From the NCBI GenBank assembly GCA_958428545.1, contig CAUAGM010000008.1:1-62709 (forward strand): 62,709 nucleotides of DNA, given 5' to 3'. This document shows positions 53,180-61,569 of the stretch, one piece after another. The notes beneath the pieces are model-generated. The model was not told the origin of the DNA and searched no databases. It saw only the letters and a program-made list of their open reading frames with translations. Made by a program: the position numbers and the translations under genes. The stretch's first letter is position 1; each line of letters opens with the position of its first letter. This stretch comes from an uncultured Arcanobacterium sp. (GTDB lineage: Bacteria > Actinomycetota > Actinomycetes > Actinomycetales > Actinomycetaceae).

Positions 53180-54130
53180 ATGAGAAGAAAAATACTTCCC
53201 GTTATTATCGTGATTTTCGGGGTGCTTTTTCTCTCGTATCCTTTAGTTTCTACGATCTGGAATAACTATCAAGAAAAAGTGCTTTCAAAAGCTTATGAAG
53301 GGCATATCTCCGATCAGGCAGACGAAGCCACGCGAGAGCACCTTGCCCAAGCAGACCGCTACAATCAGAAAAAGAAAAATAACGTCTTTATAGATCCCTA
53401 CCAGAATCTAGATGAGCATACCAGCGCTATTGCCAGCAAAGACTATGAAGAATACAAGAACCTCCTTAAAGGGCCAGACGGAATAATCGCCCTCGTCAAA
53501 GTTCCCAAAATTTCAGTGAGCCTGCCTATCTATCACGGCACCTCTCACAGCACTCTTCAGCGCGGCGCTGGGCATTTGTATGGCAGTGATCTGCCCGTTG
53601 GCGGGCGCACTCGGCACGCCATCATCACGGCACACACTGGCCTCGCAAATTCTACGATGTTTGATGAGCTTACCAAGCTCGAAAGAGGAGACGAATTTTA
53701 CATCGAGATTCAGGGAGAAAAACTCAAATATAAAGTGCGCTCTACAGCCGTTATTGAACCTACCGATATCACCAAACTTCAGCGTGAAGAAAACCAAGAT
53801 CTCGTCACTCTTCTCACCTGCCACCCTTACGGGGTCAATAGCCATAGGCTCATCGTCACAGGAGAGCGCGTCTTGCCAAACCCTATAGAAACGCCGCCTA
53901 TCGGCTACCAGTTTCCCTTGTGGATGATTTTCTTTATTGCGTCAATTGCCATATCTTTGATAATTCTCTTGGTTATTATCATTAACCTCGCCAAAAAAGA
54001 GAAAAATGATGAAGAGCCTGAAGAAGGCAGAGAAAAAGATAGTGAAGAGCTGGCAGAAGATGCTGAAGCCCTCGAAGCGGATGATGAAAAAGATAAAGGA
54101 ACCTTCAGCATAGAACTGCAGAGAAAATAA
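53180..54130 (+). CDS. srtC: Class C (pilus) sortase
   Basis: A 316-residue membrane transpeptidase that polymerises LPXTG pilins. N-terminal helix (about 6-25), lid with Asp72-Pro73-Tyr74 (usual DPF/W) covering the active site, and the sortase barrel with His152 (ITAHTGL), Cys214 (LLTCHPYG) and Arg223 (NSHRLIVTG). A second helix (about 244-268) is typical of class C; a strongly acidic tail (EEPEEGREKDSEELAEDAEA) follows and is longer than usual. The partner is the pilin just upstream. Its own promoter is likely, because a terminator lies between the two. Confidence 0.95.
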   Translation: MRRKILPVIIVIFGVLFLSYPLVSTIWNNYQEKVLSKAYEGHISDQADEATREHLAQADRYNQKKKNNVFIDPYQNLDEHTSAIASKDYEEYKNLLKGPDGIIALVKVPKISVSLPIYHGTSHSTLQRGAGHLYGSDLPVGGRTRHAIITAHTGLANSTMFDELTKLERGDEFYIEIQGEKLKYKVRSTAVIEPTDITKLQREENQDLVTLLTCHPYGVNSHRLIVTGERVLPNPIETPPIGYQFPLWMIFFIASIAISLIILLVIIINLAKKEKNDEEPEEGREKDSEELAEDAEALEADDEKDKGTFSIELQRK

Positions 54131-54150
54131 TATCTCTAGAATTGCAGAAA

Positions 54151-54200
54151 AAATAATACTCCCCGAAAGAAGGGCTTCCAACTTTCGGGGAGATTATTTT
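54151..54200. terminator. Bidirectional terminator between sortase and DUF1542 adhesin
   Basis: AATAATACTCCCCGAAAG pairs with CTTTCGGGGAGATTATTT (one base unpaired). A-rich and T-rich ends serve both convergent genes. Confidence 0.88.
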
Positions 54201-54254
54201 GAGGCTACACGCAATGTATGCAAGGTGTCATATATTGCATTTTGTGCCGATATT

Positions 54255-56471
54255 TTAAGCACTCATTTTAGCTGCGCTGCGACGACGCAGAGCGATGCCT
54301 GCGCCAGCCATCAGCAATCCGCACAGCCCAGCCAGCCCAAGTCCAGTAGATCCAGTATTAGGCATCCCCTTTGGTGTGGGGGTGCTTGCCGAATGTGCTT
54401 TTCCGCTTGGGCTTGCAGGCTTAGCGGCAGGCTTTGGCTGAATCTTCCCAATCTCGCGCACAGCCGCATCGCGAGCCTCATTGATGGCTTGTTGGGCTGT
54501 TGCTGCTTCGTCGGGGGTTGTGGTTGTGGTTGGTTGGTTGGTGATGGCGTCGAGTTGTGTGGTGGCGATTGTTTGTGCTTGTTGGATCGCTGTGTTTTTC
54601 TCGGCGTCGGTGAGGCTGGTGTTGTTGGTGATCTCGGTTGTTTTCGCGGTGAGTGCGTCGTTGATCGCTTTCTTCGCGGCCTCGTGCCCCACAGGGTTGA
54701 TCTGGTTGATTCCATTTACTCCTGTTTGTGTAGCAGTGGTGATGGCTTGTTGGGCTGTTGCTGCTTCGTCGGGGGTTGTGGTTGTGGTTGGTTGGTTGGT
54801 GATGGCGTCGAGTTGTGTGGTGGCGATTGTTTGTGCTTGTTGGATCGCTGTGTTTTTCTCGGCGTCGGTGAGGCTGGTGTTGTTGGTGATCTCGGTTGTT
54901 TTCGCGGTGAGTGCGTCGTTGATCGCTTTCTTCGCGGCCTCGTGCCCCACAGGGTTGATCTTCGCTATCTCGGCAAGCTCTTTATCTTGTGCAGCAATGA
55001 TAGCGGCAGTATCTGCAGCTTTTTTCACTGCTGTGAGAGCTTCCGTTTTCTTATCTTCTACCAGTTTCTTAAACTGCTCTTGCTCGGCAGGGCTGAGCGT
55101 GCTGTTAGCTACAATTGCATCCATTTTTTCTTGAGCAGCAATAGTGATTTTTTCAATCGCTATTTTTTCTGCAGGAACGAGGGCGTCTTTTGCCGTCATT
55201 GCTTCCTGAGCGGCGCTCTTGTATGCAGAAGTTGCAGCAAGATCAGCTTGAGCCAAAAGATTCTTGGCAGCATCAAGTTTTTCCTTATATGGCGTGACGC
55301 TTTCGCTCGTCATCTTCTTCGTATCGGCTTCTTGGGTGCCAGCCAGCGAATCATACATTTTTTGGAGCACCATTTTAGCGGCAGCTTTTGTATCTTGAGT
55401 GATACTGAAATCAACGCCAGTGAGTGGAAGTGCGTACTGCAAGAAAGGAGCTTGATAGCTCATACCGAGATGCATATTATCTGCCGAGCTGATGCGTACC
55501 GTGTATTCAGTAGTGCCTTTAGGGATAGAAATTTCTTTACTTGTAAACGTCCCACTCTTGCCGTTTGGTGCCTCTTGTGTGAGCGCTTCGTTTGCTTGCT
55601 GCTCGGTATTGCCCTCTGGAATTTTGACGATCTTATTAGTTCCGTCTGTTGCGGGCACTACGGTGTGCTTTTCAGTTTCTGATTTTTGATCGGGCTTAAA
55701 CGTCGTTTCGTAAAGTTTATTGGTATCCGTGGCATCTCTTCCTTTGAAAACTTCTACCTTGTACTGGGCTTTCGTTCCGTTAAGATCGCCTGTATACCCA
55801 GTTTTGAACGAGATGACCGCATGTGAGCCAGTATCGGGAGAATATGCTTTAAAGGTCTTTTCAATACCGTTAAAACCAACAGTGCCAGCAGAATAATCGC
55901 CTGATTTTCCTGTAGAAGCGTATGCGGAACTATCAACGGCCTGGTCGGTGCTATTTTTGGCAGTTCGTGTCTTTGCTAGTAAAAGAATATAGTTGCTACT
56001 TCTATCGAAGGAGCTTTCTTGCGGATAGGCAGTATATTTATGTGGATTATTGGTGACGTTTACCGTCTCGACAGGGAAAATATCTTTGTCTGTTTTTTGC
56101 GCAATAGCAAATTTACCGCTATCAACGGGCGTCCACCCGCCGAAATTGCTGGTCAGCTCTGCAACTTTTCCTTGCTCAACGTTGATAGTTTTCCCAAGCT
56201 CGTTCATTTTCTGGATTGCAGAGTTGTTTTCAACTGTGTCGTTCAAACCTTGCAGCAGTTTATTGAGAGCTTCAGGTGTGGTTGCGTCTGCTGGGATAGT
56301 AAATACTTGGTTGGCTGCAGGGTCTTCATCTGTGCTGCCGGGGGGGGTGCCAGGATCGGCGAATGCTAGGCTGGAGCCAGAGGCTGCGCCGAAAAATGCG
56401 ACAGCAAAGGCTGCGGCACTGATACTTAAACGGCGAGCAAGACTTACGCCGTGATAATTTCGGGTTTTCAT
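54255..56471 (-). CDS. Surface adhesin with DUF1542-type repeats (MPNTG anchor)
   Basis: 738 residues. Signal peptide (about 1-39; cleavage AFA/D), immediately followed by DPGTPPGST, encoded across a C8 tract (56340-56347). Then a globular N-terminal adhesin-like domain (about 45-370), a helical region of DUF1542-like modules (about 430-680; ALTAKTTEITNNTSLTDAEK, TTQLDAITNQP), a Pro/Ser/Lys spacer and the sorting signal MPNTG near 703 with helix and RRRSAAKMSA. Two modules are identical at DNA level over 220 bp. DUF1542 modules form extended stalks in staphylococcal surface proteins. Addition or loss of one C truncates the protein near residue 50-75. Confidence 0.88.
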   Translation of the reverse strand: MKTRNYHGVSLARRLSISAAAFAVAFFGAASGSSLAFADPGTPPGSTDEDPAANQVFTIPADATTPEALNKLLQGLNDTVENNSAIQKMNELGKTINVEQGKVAELTSNFGGWTPVDSGKFAIAQKTDKDIFPVETVNVTNNPHKYTAYPQESSFDRSSNYILLLAKTRTAKNSTDQAVDSSAYASTGKSGDYSAGTVGFNGIEKTFKAYSPDTGSHAVISFKTGYTGDLNGTKAQYKVEVFKGRDATDTNKLYETTFKPDQKSETEKHTVVPATDGTNKIVKIPEGNTEQQANEALTQEAPNGKSGTFTSKEISIPKGTTEYTVRISSADNMHLGMSYQAPFLQYALPLTGVDFSITQDTKAAAKMVLQKMYDSLAGTQEADTKKMTSESVTPYKEKLDAAKNLLAQADLAATSAYKSAAQEAMTAKDALVPAEKIAIEKITIAAQEKMDAIVANSTLSPAEQEQFKKLVEDKKTEALTAVKKAADTAAIIAAQDKELAEIAKINPVGHEAAKKAINDALTAKTTEITNNTSLTDAEKNTAIQQAQTIATTQLDAITNQPTTTTTPDEAATAQQAITTATQTGVNGINQINPVGHEAAKKAINDALTAKTTEITNNTSLTDAEKNTAIQQAQTIATTQLDAITNQPTTTTTPDEAATAQQAINEARDAAVREIGKIQPKPAAKPASPSGKAHSASTPTPKGMPNTGSTGLGLAGLCGLLMAGAGIALRRRSAAKMSA
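54483..54960. repeat. Two direct repeats with 258-bp period inside the DUF1542 adhesin
   Basis: 54483-54702 and 54741-54960 match over 220 bp with no difference I can find; period 258 bp (86 residues). In frame, so recombination would change stalk length without breaking the gene. Confidence 0.85.
56340..56347. repeat. G8/C8 tract in the start of the DUF1542 adhesin
   Basis: Eight G on the plus strand, read as ACC CCC CCC GGC on the coding strand. With C9 the frame meets TGA after five codons; with C7 it meets TGA about 30 codons later. The present length is in frame. Confidence 0.8.
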
Positions 56472-56754
56472 TGTGAATCTTTCTTGTATGCCGCTTTTGC
56501 CATATATGCAGGCAGATAAACGGGCGGATTTTTTGTAAATGGCGTAATTATTGTACTACGGAAGGTTTTTGCTTGGAAGTGTAGGTGCACTATGGACTTT
56601 CGTCTTAATATGTAGGCGTATAATATGCGCTTTGGTGCCAGCCTTGATAGGGTAGAGGGCAGGTGGGTACACCGCATGCGGCTTCGTCACGCGCTGTGGC
56701 GATTGCGCGAATTCTAAAAATATATTCACTTATCGATAGTGCTAAGGAGAAAAG

Positions 56755-57210
56755 ATGACTATACGCGATATCGGCCCTGAACCGTTCGTTTTCGATCTGG
56801 AAAATGAAACGTGCAGCAATACGAATTACCGCACGACGGTATGGACGGGAAAGTTTTTGCAGGTGACGTTGATGTCTGTCCCCGTGGGGGAGTCGATTGG
56901 GCTTGAGGCTCATCCTGATAACGATCAGTTCCTTCGCCTTGATGCTGGCAAAGGGAAAGTCGTCATGGGAGATTCGGAAGACGATTTGACGTTTGAGCAG
57001 GAAGTTTCTGACGGTTGGGCTATTCTCGTTCCAGCAGGAAAGTGGCATAACGTCATCAATACTGGCGATGAGCCTTTGCGACTTTATGCGATTTATTCTC
57101 CTTCTCACCATGCGCAGGGCATTATTCATGAGACTTTCGAGCAAGCCGAGAAAGATGAGGATTCTGGGGTTGACGTTCCGCCTGAGTGGACGGTTCAGCT
57201 CGGAAAGTGA
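56755..57210 (+). CDS. Cupin-domain protein
   Basis: A 151-residue cytoplasmic single-domain cupin. Metal ligands of the first cupin motif are visible in GLEAHPDNDQFLRLDAGKGKVVMG, shortened here to HxxxDQF, and of the second in PAGKWHNVINTGDEP (His). Such proteins bind sugars or metals or act as isomerases; nothing specifies which. Ribosome binding site AAGGAG before ATG 56755. It is flanked by adhesin genes but has no obvious functional tie to them, and its base composition is ordinary. Confidence 0.82.
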   Translation: MTIRDIGPEPFVFDLENETCSNTNYRTTVWTGKFLQVTLMSVPVGESIGLEAHPDNDQFLRLDAGKGKVVMGDSEDDLTFEQEVSDGWAILVPAGKWHNVINTGDEPLRLYAIYSPSHHAQGIIHETFEQAEKDEDSGVDVPPEWTVQLGK

Positions 57211-57267
57211 CGAGGCTTAGTTTCGGGAGCTGCTTGCGCAGGCTTCCCTATTGAGTTGAGTTTATGG

Positions 57268-57308
57268 CTCCCTGCCAGTGAGAATGCAGTGTTCTTGCTG
57301 GCAGGGAG
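57268..57308 (+). terminator. Terminator after the cupin gene
   Basis: CTCCCTGCCAG (57268-57278) pairs with CTGGCAGGGAG (57298-57308), followed by TTTTATTT. Beyond it, GGAAAAGCTGTGTAGTGG is repeated at about 57349 and 57391; no gene is supported in 57211-57711. Confidence 0.85.
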
Positions 57309-57501
57309 TTTTATTTGCCGCAAGGGTAAGAAAAAAGTTGTATGCGGCAGGAAAAGCTGTGTAGTGGTAGATGAGGGTTGTAGCGCGGTAGGGAAAAGCT
57401 GTGTAGTGGCAGGATGGAAGCTGTGCGTTTTCTCATATTTTTTTGCTGACGATATGTAGATTTTTTCACTCTGCAATTGCTAATTATCTGAAGCAGTTTT
57501 A

Positions 57502-57510
57502 GGGGGGGGG
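57502..57510. repeat. G9 tract in the gap before the thioester adhesin
   Basis: Nine G preceded by GTTTTA and followed by CAGTGCG, 200 bases upstream of the adhesin start. I find no convincing promoter elements or reading frame across it. Confidence 0.7.
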
Positions 57511-57674
57511 CAGTGCGAAAAAACCGTGGTGCAGATTTTTGTTGAAGCAACAGTAAAAATCACGAGGCAAACACTGAATAGGTGAGCATATTTTAGGGAA
57601 GGTATGTGCAAATTCTTACACTTTGTGAAGATGCACCATAGGGGCGATAGTGAAGGGGATAAGCATTTCCTTTG

Positions 57675-57703
57675 TTGAGCGTGGAAGGTATTTTTTCTAT
57701 TAT
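57675..57703 (+). promoter_or_regulatory. Promoter of the thioester adhesin, leaderless
   Basis: TTGAGC (57675-57680), 17-base spacer, TATTAT (57698-57703). Transcription should begin near 57710, two bases from the GTG at 57712; there is no ribosome binding site. Confidence 0.7.
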
Positions 57704-57711
57704 CTGTATCT

Positions 57712-60700
57712 GTGAAATACATAAATAAAAATAACGGATACAGCGTATCTTCTTACGGCTGGCGCGGCATTATCGTGCTTGCCTTGGCACTATTAGTTAG
57801 TTTTAATTTTCTTCTTCTGGGGGGGGGCAGAGCTGAAGCTGCCGGTATCCCAAACGACGCTCAAGGCGTCAGCACAACTGGTAAATATTATGCAGATAAC
57901 AACAACCAGTTGATGGTGGTGACGAATACCGAAGAGCATGCAATTGCTGAAAACTGGGCTTTTTGCTTGGCGAACGGCAAAAAATTTCCAGAGATGCATT
58001 TGGTAGACGGCGAAGCGGTCTATGATGGCGAATTCACTCGTCATCTTTTAAAAGCGGTTGGGAATAAAGGTAACCACGATGGTCAGGAGCCACAAAAAGA
58101 TTTTGGCGATGATCTGACTAGTTTTATTGAAAAAAATCATAAATTTGGACATTTTGTACCTCAACCTACTGTCGGCAATCCCACGGGCGAGAGCGCTGCT
58201 GTTTTAATTGCAAAGCTTGTATATGTATTTTACGCAGACCCGACAGGCATTCTTGAATCATCAGGTTTAGCTAAGACTTCGAATGCGAGAAACGATTTTT
58301 GGGCCGTTGTCCAAAATGAGATTTGGCGCTGGACCGATGGTGCTAACTTCAAAAACGACTATAGGTATTATCACAGAAGTCAGCAGTGGCGTAATGCATT
58401 TGAAGCAGTTCAGAGAGTGTACGCTCAGGTAACTATTCCTGATAATTTTCAGCTGACTGGGTATTATCCCGATTTTGTTAGTGGCGCTGGCTACCAAGCA
58501 ATTTTGACTGGGCGCACAGTCAATCTTCAGCCAGGCACAGTGAAAATCACGAAACACTGGAAAGGCGTGCCTCAAGGAGAAACTAAACCTGAGGTGTGGA
58601 TGCAGCTGCAAAAAGACGGCAAAGCGGTAGAGACTAAACAGCTGGAAGAAAATGGCGATAACCCAGTGATGGAGTTTACGATCTCGGATAAAACTGAGAT
58701 TGATAAATATACAGTTGTGGAGCTTAAAGCCGATAAAAAGACTCCGTGGGCGCATGATGGCTACAGCGCTGGCACCGTCACCAAAGTAAAAGAAGGCGGA
58801 AAAGAAAAGCCTGGTGAATTTGAGGTGACGAACACCAAGAACTCTGAACAGCCTCAACCAGGGCAGCCAACTAAACATAAAGTGAAGCTTTCTAAAAAAG
58901 AAGTGAATAAGACGGAAGAGCTTCCTGGCGCCACCCTGAAAGTGATTAAGGGAGCAGATCCGCACGGCACAGAGAAAATACTCGAATGGGTCTCTACTAC
59001 AGAGCCAAAAGAAATAGAGCTAGAGCCAGGCATCTACACGATGATAGAAATCCAGGCTCCGCAGCATTATGAGCTGGCAGAGGAGATCACTTTCAAAGTT
59101 GAAGAAAACGGCTCGCTGAAAATCAAGCAAGATGAGCAGCTTTGGACGGTACCTGCTCTTGCGGATACTATCGTGATGCGAGATGCTAAAAAAGAGGAAA
59201 ATCCTCAGCCACCTCAACCGCCTCAGCCTGAAGATCCAGCTAAGCACAAAGTCGTATTCTCGAAGCAGGATATTGGCGGCGAAGAGCTTCCTGGCGCTTC
59301 TATCACATTGAAGCGTATTGAAGGTGGGCAAAGCACCGATGTTGAGGCGTGGGTTTCCGATGGGAAAACAAAAGAATTTTCTCTCACTCCTGGAAGCTAT
59401 CAGTTCGTGGAAACTGCTGCTCCTCGCGGATATAAAGTCTCTACGGCAATCAGCTTCACTGTAGCTGCTGACGGCAAAGTGACTCAAGGAGCAACCGAAG
59501 TAACTGGCAGCAAGATCGTGATGGTTGATGGATATGCCGATCAATCCGTCACTCTTTCAAAGAAAGAAGTCAATGGGACGCAAGAGCTGCCTGGCGCTTC
59601 ATTGAAACTCTTCAAGGGAGAAGCTCCTATTGGTGATCCCGTTAAAGAGTGGACTTCTGGCACCACTGCTCAGACCTTCTCGCTGCAGCCTGGCGTCTAT
59701 ACGATGCAAGAAATCCAGGCTCCCGATGGGTATGAGGTAGCTGAGAATGTGATATTCAAGGTTGATCATTTCGGCAAAGTCTCGATCAAAGGCGCAGATG
59801 ATCGCTTCACTGAGCAAAACGGCACAATCGTGACCATGTTTGATAAGAAGAAACCTCAAACGCCTGACCCAGATCAGCCTGGCGGTGAAGACCCAGCTAA
59901 ACCAGCTAAGCCTGCTAATTCGTCATTAAAGACGACAGTCTCTACCAATGGTTCCTCTGCATCTTCTTCTGCTGCGCTATCTATGGAACTCGATAAGGCT
60001 GCATCAGCAACTGTGGTTGATAAAGTTGATTACGAAGGTTTGCTTGTGGGCGAGCCATACACTCTGACTGGCCGTTTGATGCGAATTGACGGCGATCAAG
60101 CGCATGAGGTGGCTCAAGCAGAAAAGAAATTTACTCCTACAGCAGCTGCAGGCACGCAGACTGTGACGTTCTCGAACGTGACGATTGAGCCTGGTGCCAC
60201 GTACGTCGTCTTTGAAACTGCGACGTCAGACAACGAGATTCTCTTTGCAGGTGAAGATAAGCCGGTTAAGCATACGGTGACGCACGAAGATAAGAACGAT
60301 AAAGCACAAACGCTGATCGTCACGAAGAAGGCGCCTGAAACGCCTGACCCAGAAAAGCCTGGCGGCGAAGACCCAGCTAAACCAGCTAAGCCTGCTAATT
60401 CGTCATTAAAGACGACAGTCTCTACCAATGGTTCCTCTGCATCTTCTTCTGCTGCGCTATCTATGGAACTCGATAAGGCTGCATCAGCAACTGTGGTTGA
60501 TAAAGTTGATTACGAAGGTTTGCTTGTGGGCGAGCCATACACTCTGACTGGCCGTTTGATGCGAATTGACGGCGATCAAGCGCATGAGGTGGCTCAAGCA
60601 GAAAAGAAATTTACTCCTACAGCAGCTGCAGGCACGCAGACTGTGACGTTCTCGAACGTGACGATTGAGCCTGGTGCCACGTACGTCGTCTTTGAAACTG

Positions 60701-61065
60701 CGACGTCAGACAACGAGATTCTCTTTGCAGGTGAAGATAAGCCGGTTAAGCATACGGTGACGCACGAAGATAAGAACGATAAAGCACAAACGCTGATCGT
60801 CACCAAGAAGGCGCCTGAAACGCCTGACCCAGAAAAGCCTAAGCCAGATCAGCCAGGTGGCAATAAGCCAGATAATCCAGCTGGCTCGAAGGGTGATGAA
60901 TCTGGTAAAGCGAAACCAGCTGATCCTCAGATTGGTTTAGATAAACGTACAGATCGCACCTTGTCGAATACTGGCGTTTCCCTCTACTGGCCTGCTCTGC
61001 TCACTGCTGGGCTGATGGCTATGGCAGGTGCTGCTCTGCTCTCGTGGAGGCGCAAACAGCGATAA
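57712..61065 (+). CDS. Multidomain thioester adhesin with CnaB/SpaA and VaFE-like domains (LSNTG anchor)
   Basis: 1117 residues. Signal peptide (about 1-42) whose end LLLGGGRAEA is encoded across a G9 tract. Next is a thioester domain (about 50-260): Cys85 in NWAFCLANG and Gln201 in VVQNEIWRWTDG fit the Cys-Gln pair that binds host proteins covalently. Then come a Cna_B-type domain (about 275-380), three SpaA-like domains (ELPGATLKVIKG, ELPGASITLKR, ELPGASLKLFKG), two nearly identical 160-residue blocks with VVFETA (VaFE-repeat type, possibly ester-bonded), a Pro/Lys spacer and LSNTG near 1084. Likely a pilus tip or long fibrillar adhesin. Confidence 0.9.
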   Translation: MKYINKNNGYSVSSYGWRGIIVLALALLVSFNFLLLGGGRAEAAGIPNDAQGVSTTGKYYADNNNQLMVVTNTEEHAIAENWAFCLANGKKFPEMHLVDGEAVYDGEFTRHLLKAVGNKGNHDGQEPQKDFGDDLTSFIEKNHKFGHFVPQPTVGNPTGESAAVLIAKLVYVFYADPTGILESSGLAKTSNARNDFWAVVQNEIWRWTDGANFKNDYRYYHRSQQWRNAFEAVQRVYAQVTIPDNFQLTGYYPDFVSGAGYQAILTGRTVNLQPGTVKITKHWKGVPQGETKPEVWMQLQKDGKAVETKQLEENGDNPVMEFTISDKTEIDKYTVVELKADKKTPWAHDGYSAGTVTKVKEGGKEKPGEFEVTNTKNSEQPQPGQPTKHKVKLSKKEVNKTEELPGATLKVIKGADPHGTEKILEWVSTTEPKEIELEPGIYTMIEIQAPQHYELAEEITFKVEENGSLKIKQDEQLWTVPALADTIVMRDAKKEENPQPPQPPQPEDPAKHKVVFSKQDIGGEELPGASITLKRIEGGQSTDVEAWVSDGKTKEFSLTPGSYQFVETAAPRGYKVSTAISFTVAADGKVTQGATEVTGSKIVMVDGYADQSVTLSKKEVNGTQELPGASLKLFKGEAPIGDPVKEWTSGTTAQTFSLQPGVYTMQEIQAPDGYEVAENVIFKVDHFGKVSIKGADDRFTEQNGTIVTMFDKKKPQTPDPDQPGGEDPAKPAKPANSSLKTTVSTNGSSASSSAALSMELDKAASATVVDKVDYEGLLVGEPYTLTGRLMRIDGDQAHEVAQAEKKFTPTAAAGTQTVTFSNVTIEPGATYVVFETATSDNEILFAGEDKPVKHTVTHEDKNDKAQTLIVTKKAPETPDPEKPGGEDPAKPAKPANSSLKTTVSTNGSSASSSAALSMELDKAASATVVDKVDYEGLLVGEPYTLTGRLMRIDGDQAHEVAQAEKKFTPTAAAGTQTVTFSNVTIEPGATYVVFETATSDNEILFAGEDKPVKHTVTHEDKNDKAQTLIVTKKAPETPDPEKPKPDQPGGNKPDNPAGSKGDESGKAKPADPQIGLDKRTDRTLSNTGVSLYWPALLTAGLMAMAGAALLSWRRKQR
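57819..57827 (+). repeat. G9 tract inside the signal peptide of the thioester adhesin
   Basis: Read CTG GGG GGG GGC AGA (Leu-Gly-Gly-Gly-Arg). G10 gives CAG AGC TGA, a stop within three codons; G8 runs out of frame to a TGA near 57915. G9 is the in-frame state. Confidence 0.88.
59881..60840. repeat. Two 480-bp tandem repeats encoding the VaFE-like domains
   Basis: 59881-60360 and 60361-60840 differ at only about two positions that I can see (GGTGAAG/GGCGAAG and CACGAAG/CACCAAG). In frame (160 codons). Confidence 0.9.
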
Positions 61066-61154
61066 ATGCTACTCGCTCTTATCTCGCGCTCGTATGTGTG
61101 AGTGGAAGTAAGAGCTGAGAGCTAAGAAGTAAGAGCTAAACGCGGCATAGCGAT

Positions 61155-61208
61155 AAAATGCTGGGTATTTTACACGCCTTCATGGCTGTGCAAAATACCC
61201 AGCATTTT
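61155..61208 (+). terminator. Terminator after the thioester adhesin
   Basis: AAAATGCTGGGTATTTT-A-CAC pairs with GTG-C-AAAATACCCAGCATTTT, then CTTTT. From 61209 to 61536 the sequence is A/T-rich without a supportable gene. Confidence 0.9.
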
Positions 61209-61541
61209 CTTTTAAAACAATGATTAAAAGCTTGTACCTTCTTCCGTTTTCTTATTGCGAATAGCCTTATTACATGATGTATTGCTTTGTTTTGTCTTTG
61301 TGCTGTTTTACGGTGTCTTTTGATGCTGTCTTTTTATGATGCTTTTGCGCTGCCTTGCAGATAGGTATTTTCCATATTTTTCAAGATATTTACAGTGCAT
61401 ATCTTTGGCAGGGAAGAGTGCTTATCCGTTTAGCGGCTGTAGCGATTTTTCAAATTTTAAATTATTTCTTTTAGCTACTAAACTGGATATACACATAATA
61501 ATTCCCTAGATTTTCCTTCTGCTTCTCGCGTGAATTATGGC

Positions 61542-61550
61542 GGGGGGGGG
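61542..61550 (+). repeat. G9 tract just upstream of the last surface-protein gene
   Basis: Nine G, seven bases before the ribosome binding site AAAGGAG (61557-61563). An ATG at 61537 reads across the tract in frame with the gene (MAGGGRSKEIE) only when the length is 9 or differs by a multiple of three. Confidence 0.75.
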
Positions 61551-61569
61551 GAGGTCAAAGGAGATAGAA

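Noticed and set aside
54225..55682. A 485-codon open frame on the plus strand opposite the DUF1542 adhesin
   Set aside because: It is antisense to a gene with a signal peptide, stalk modules and sorting signal. Its Cys/Gly/Leu-rich repetitive product and lack of a ribosome binding site mark it as a shadow.
57480..57722. Minus-strand frame crossing the G9 tract at 57502
   Set aside because: Product is Ser/Cys/Thr-rich with no signal or domain, and it overlaps the adhesin promoter; not credible as a switched gene.
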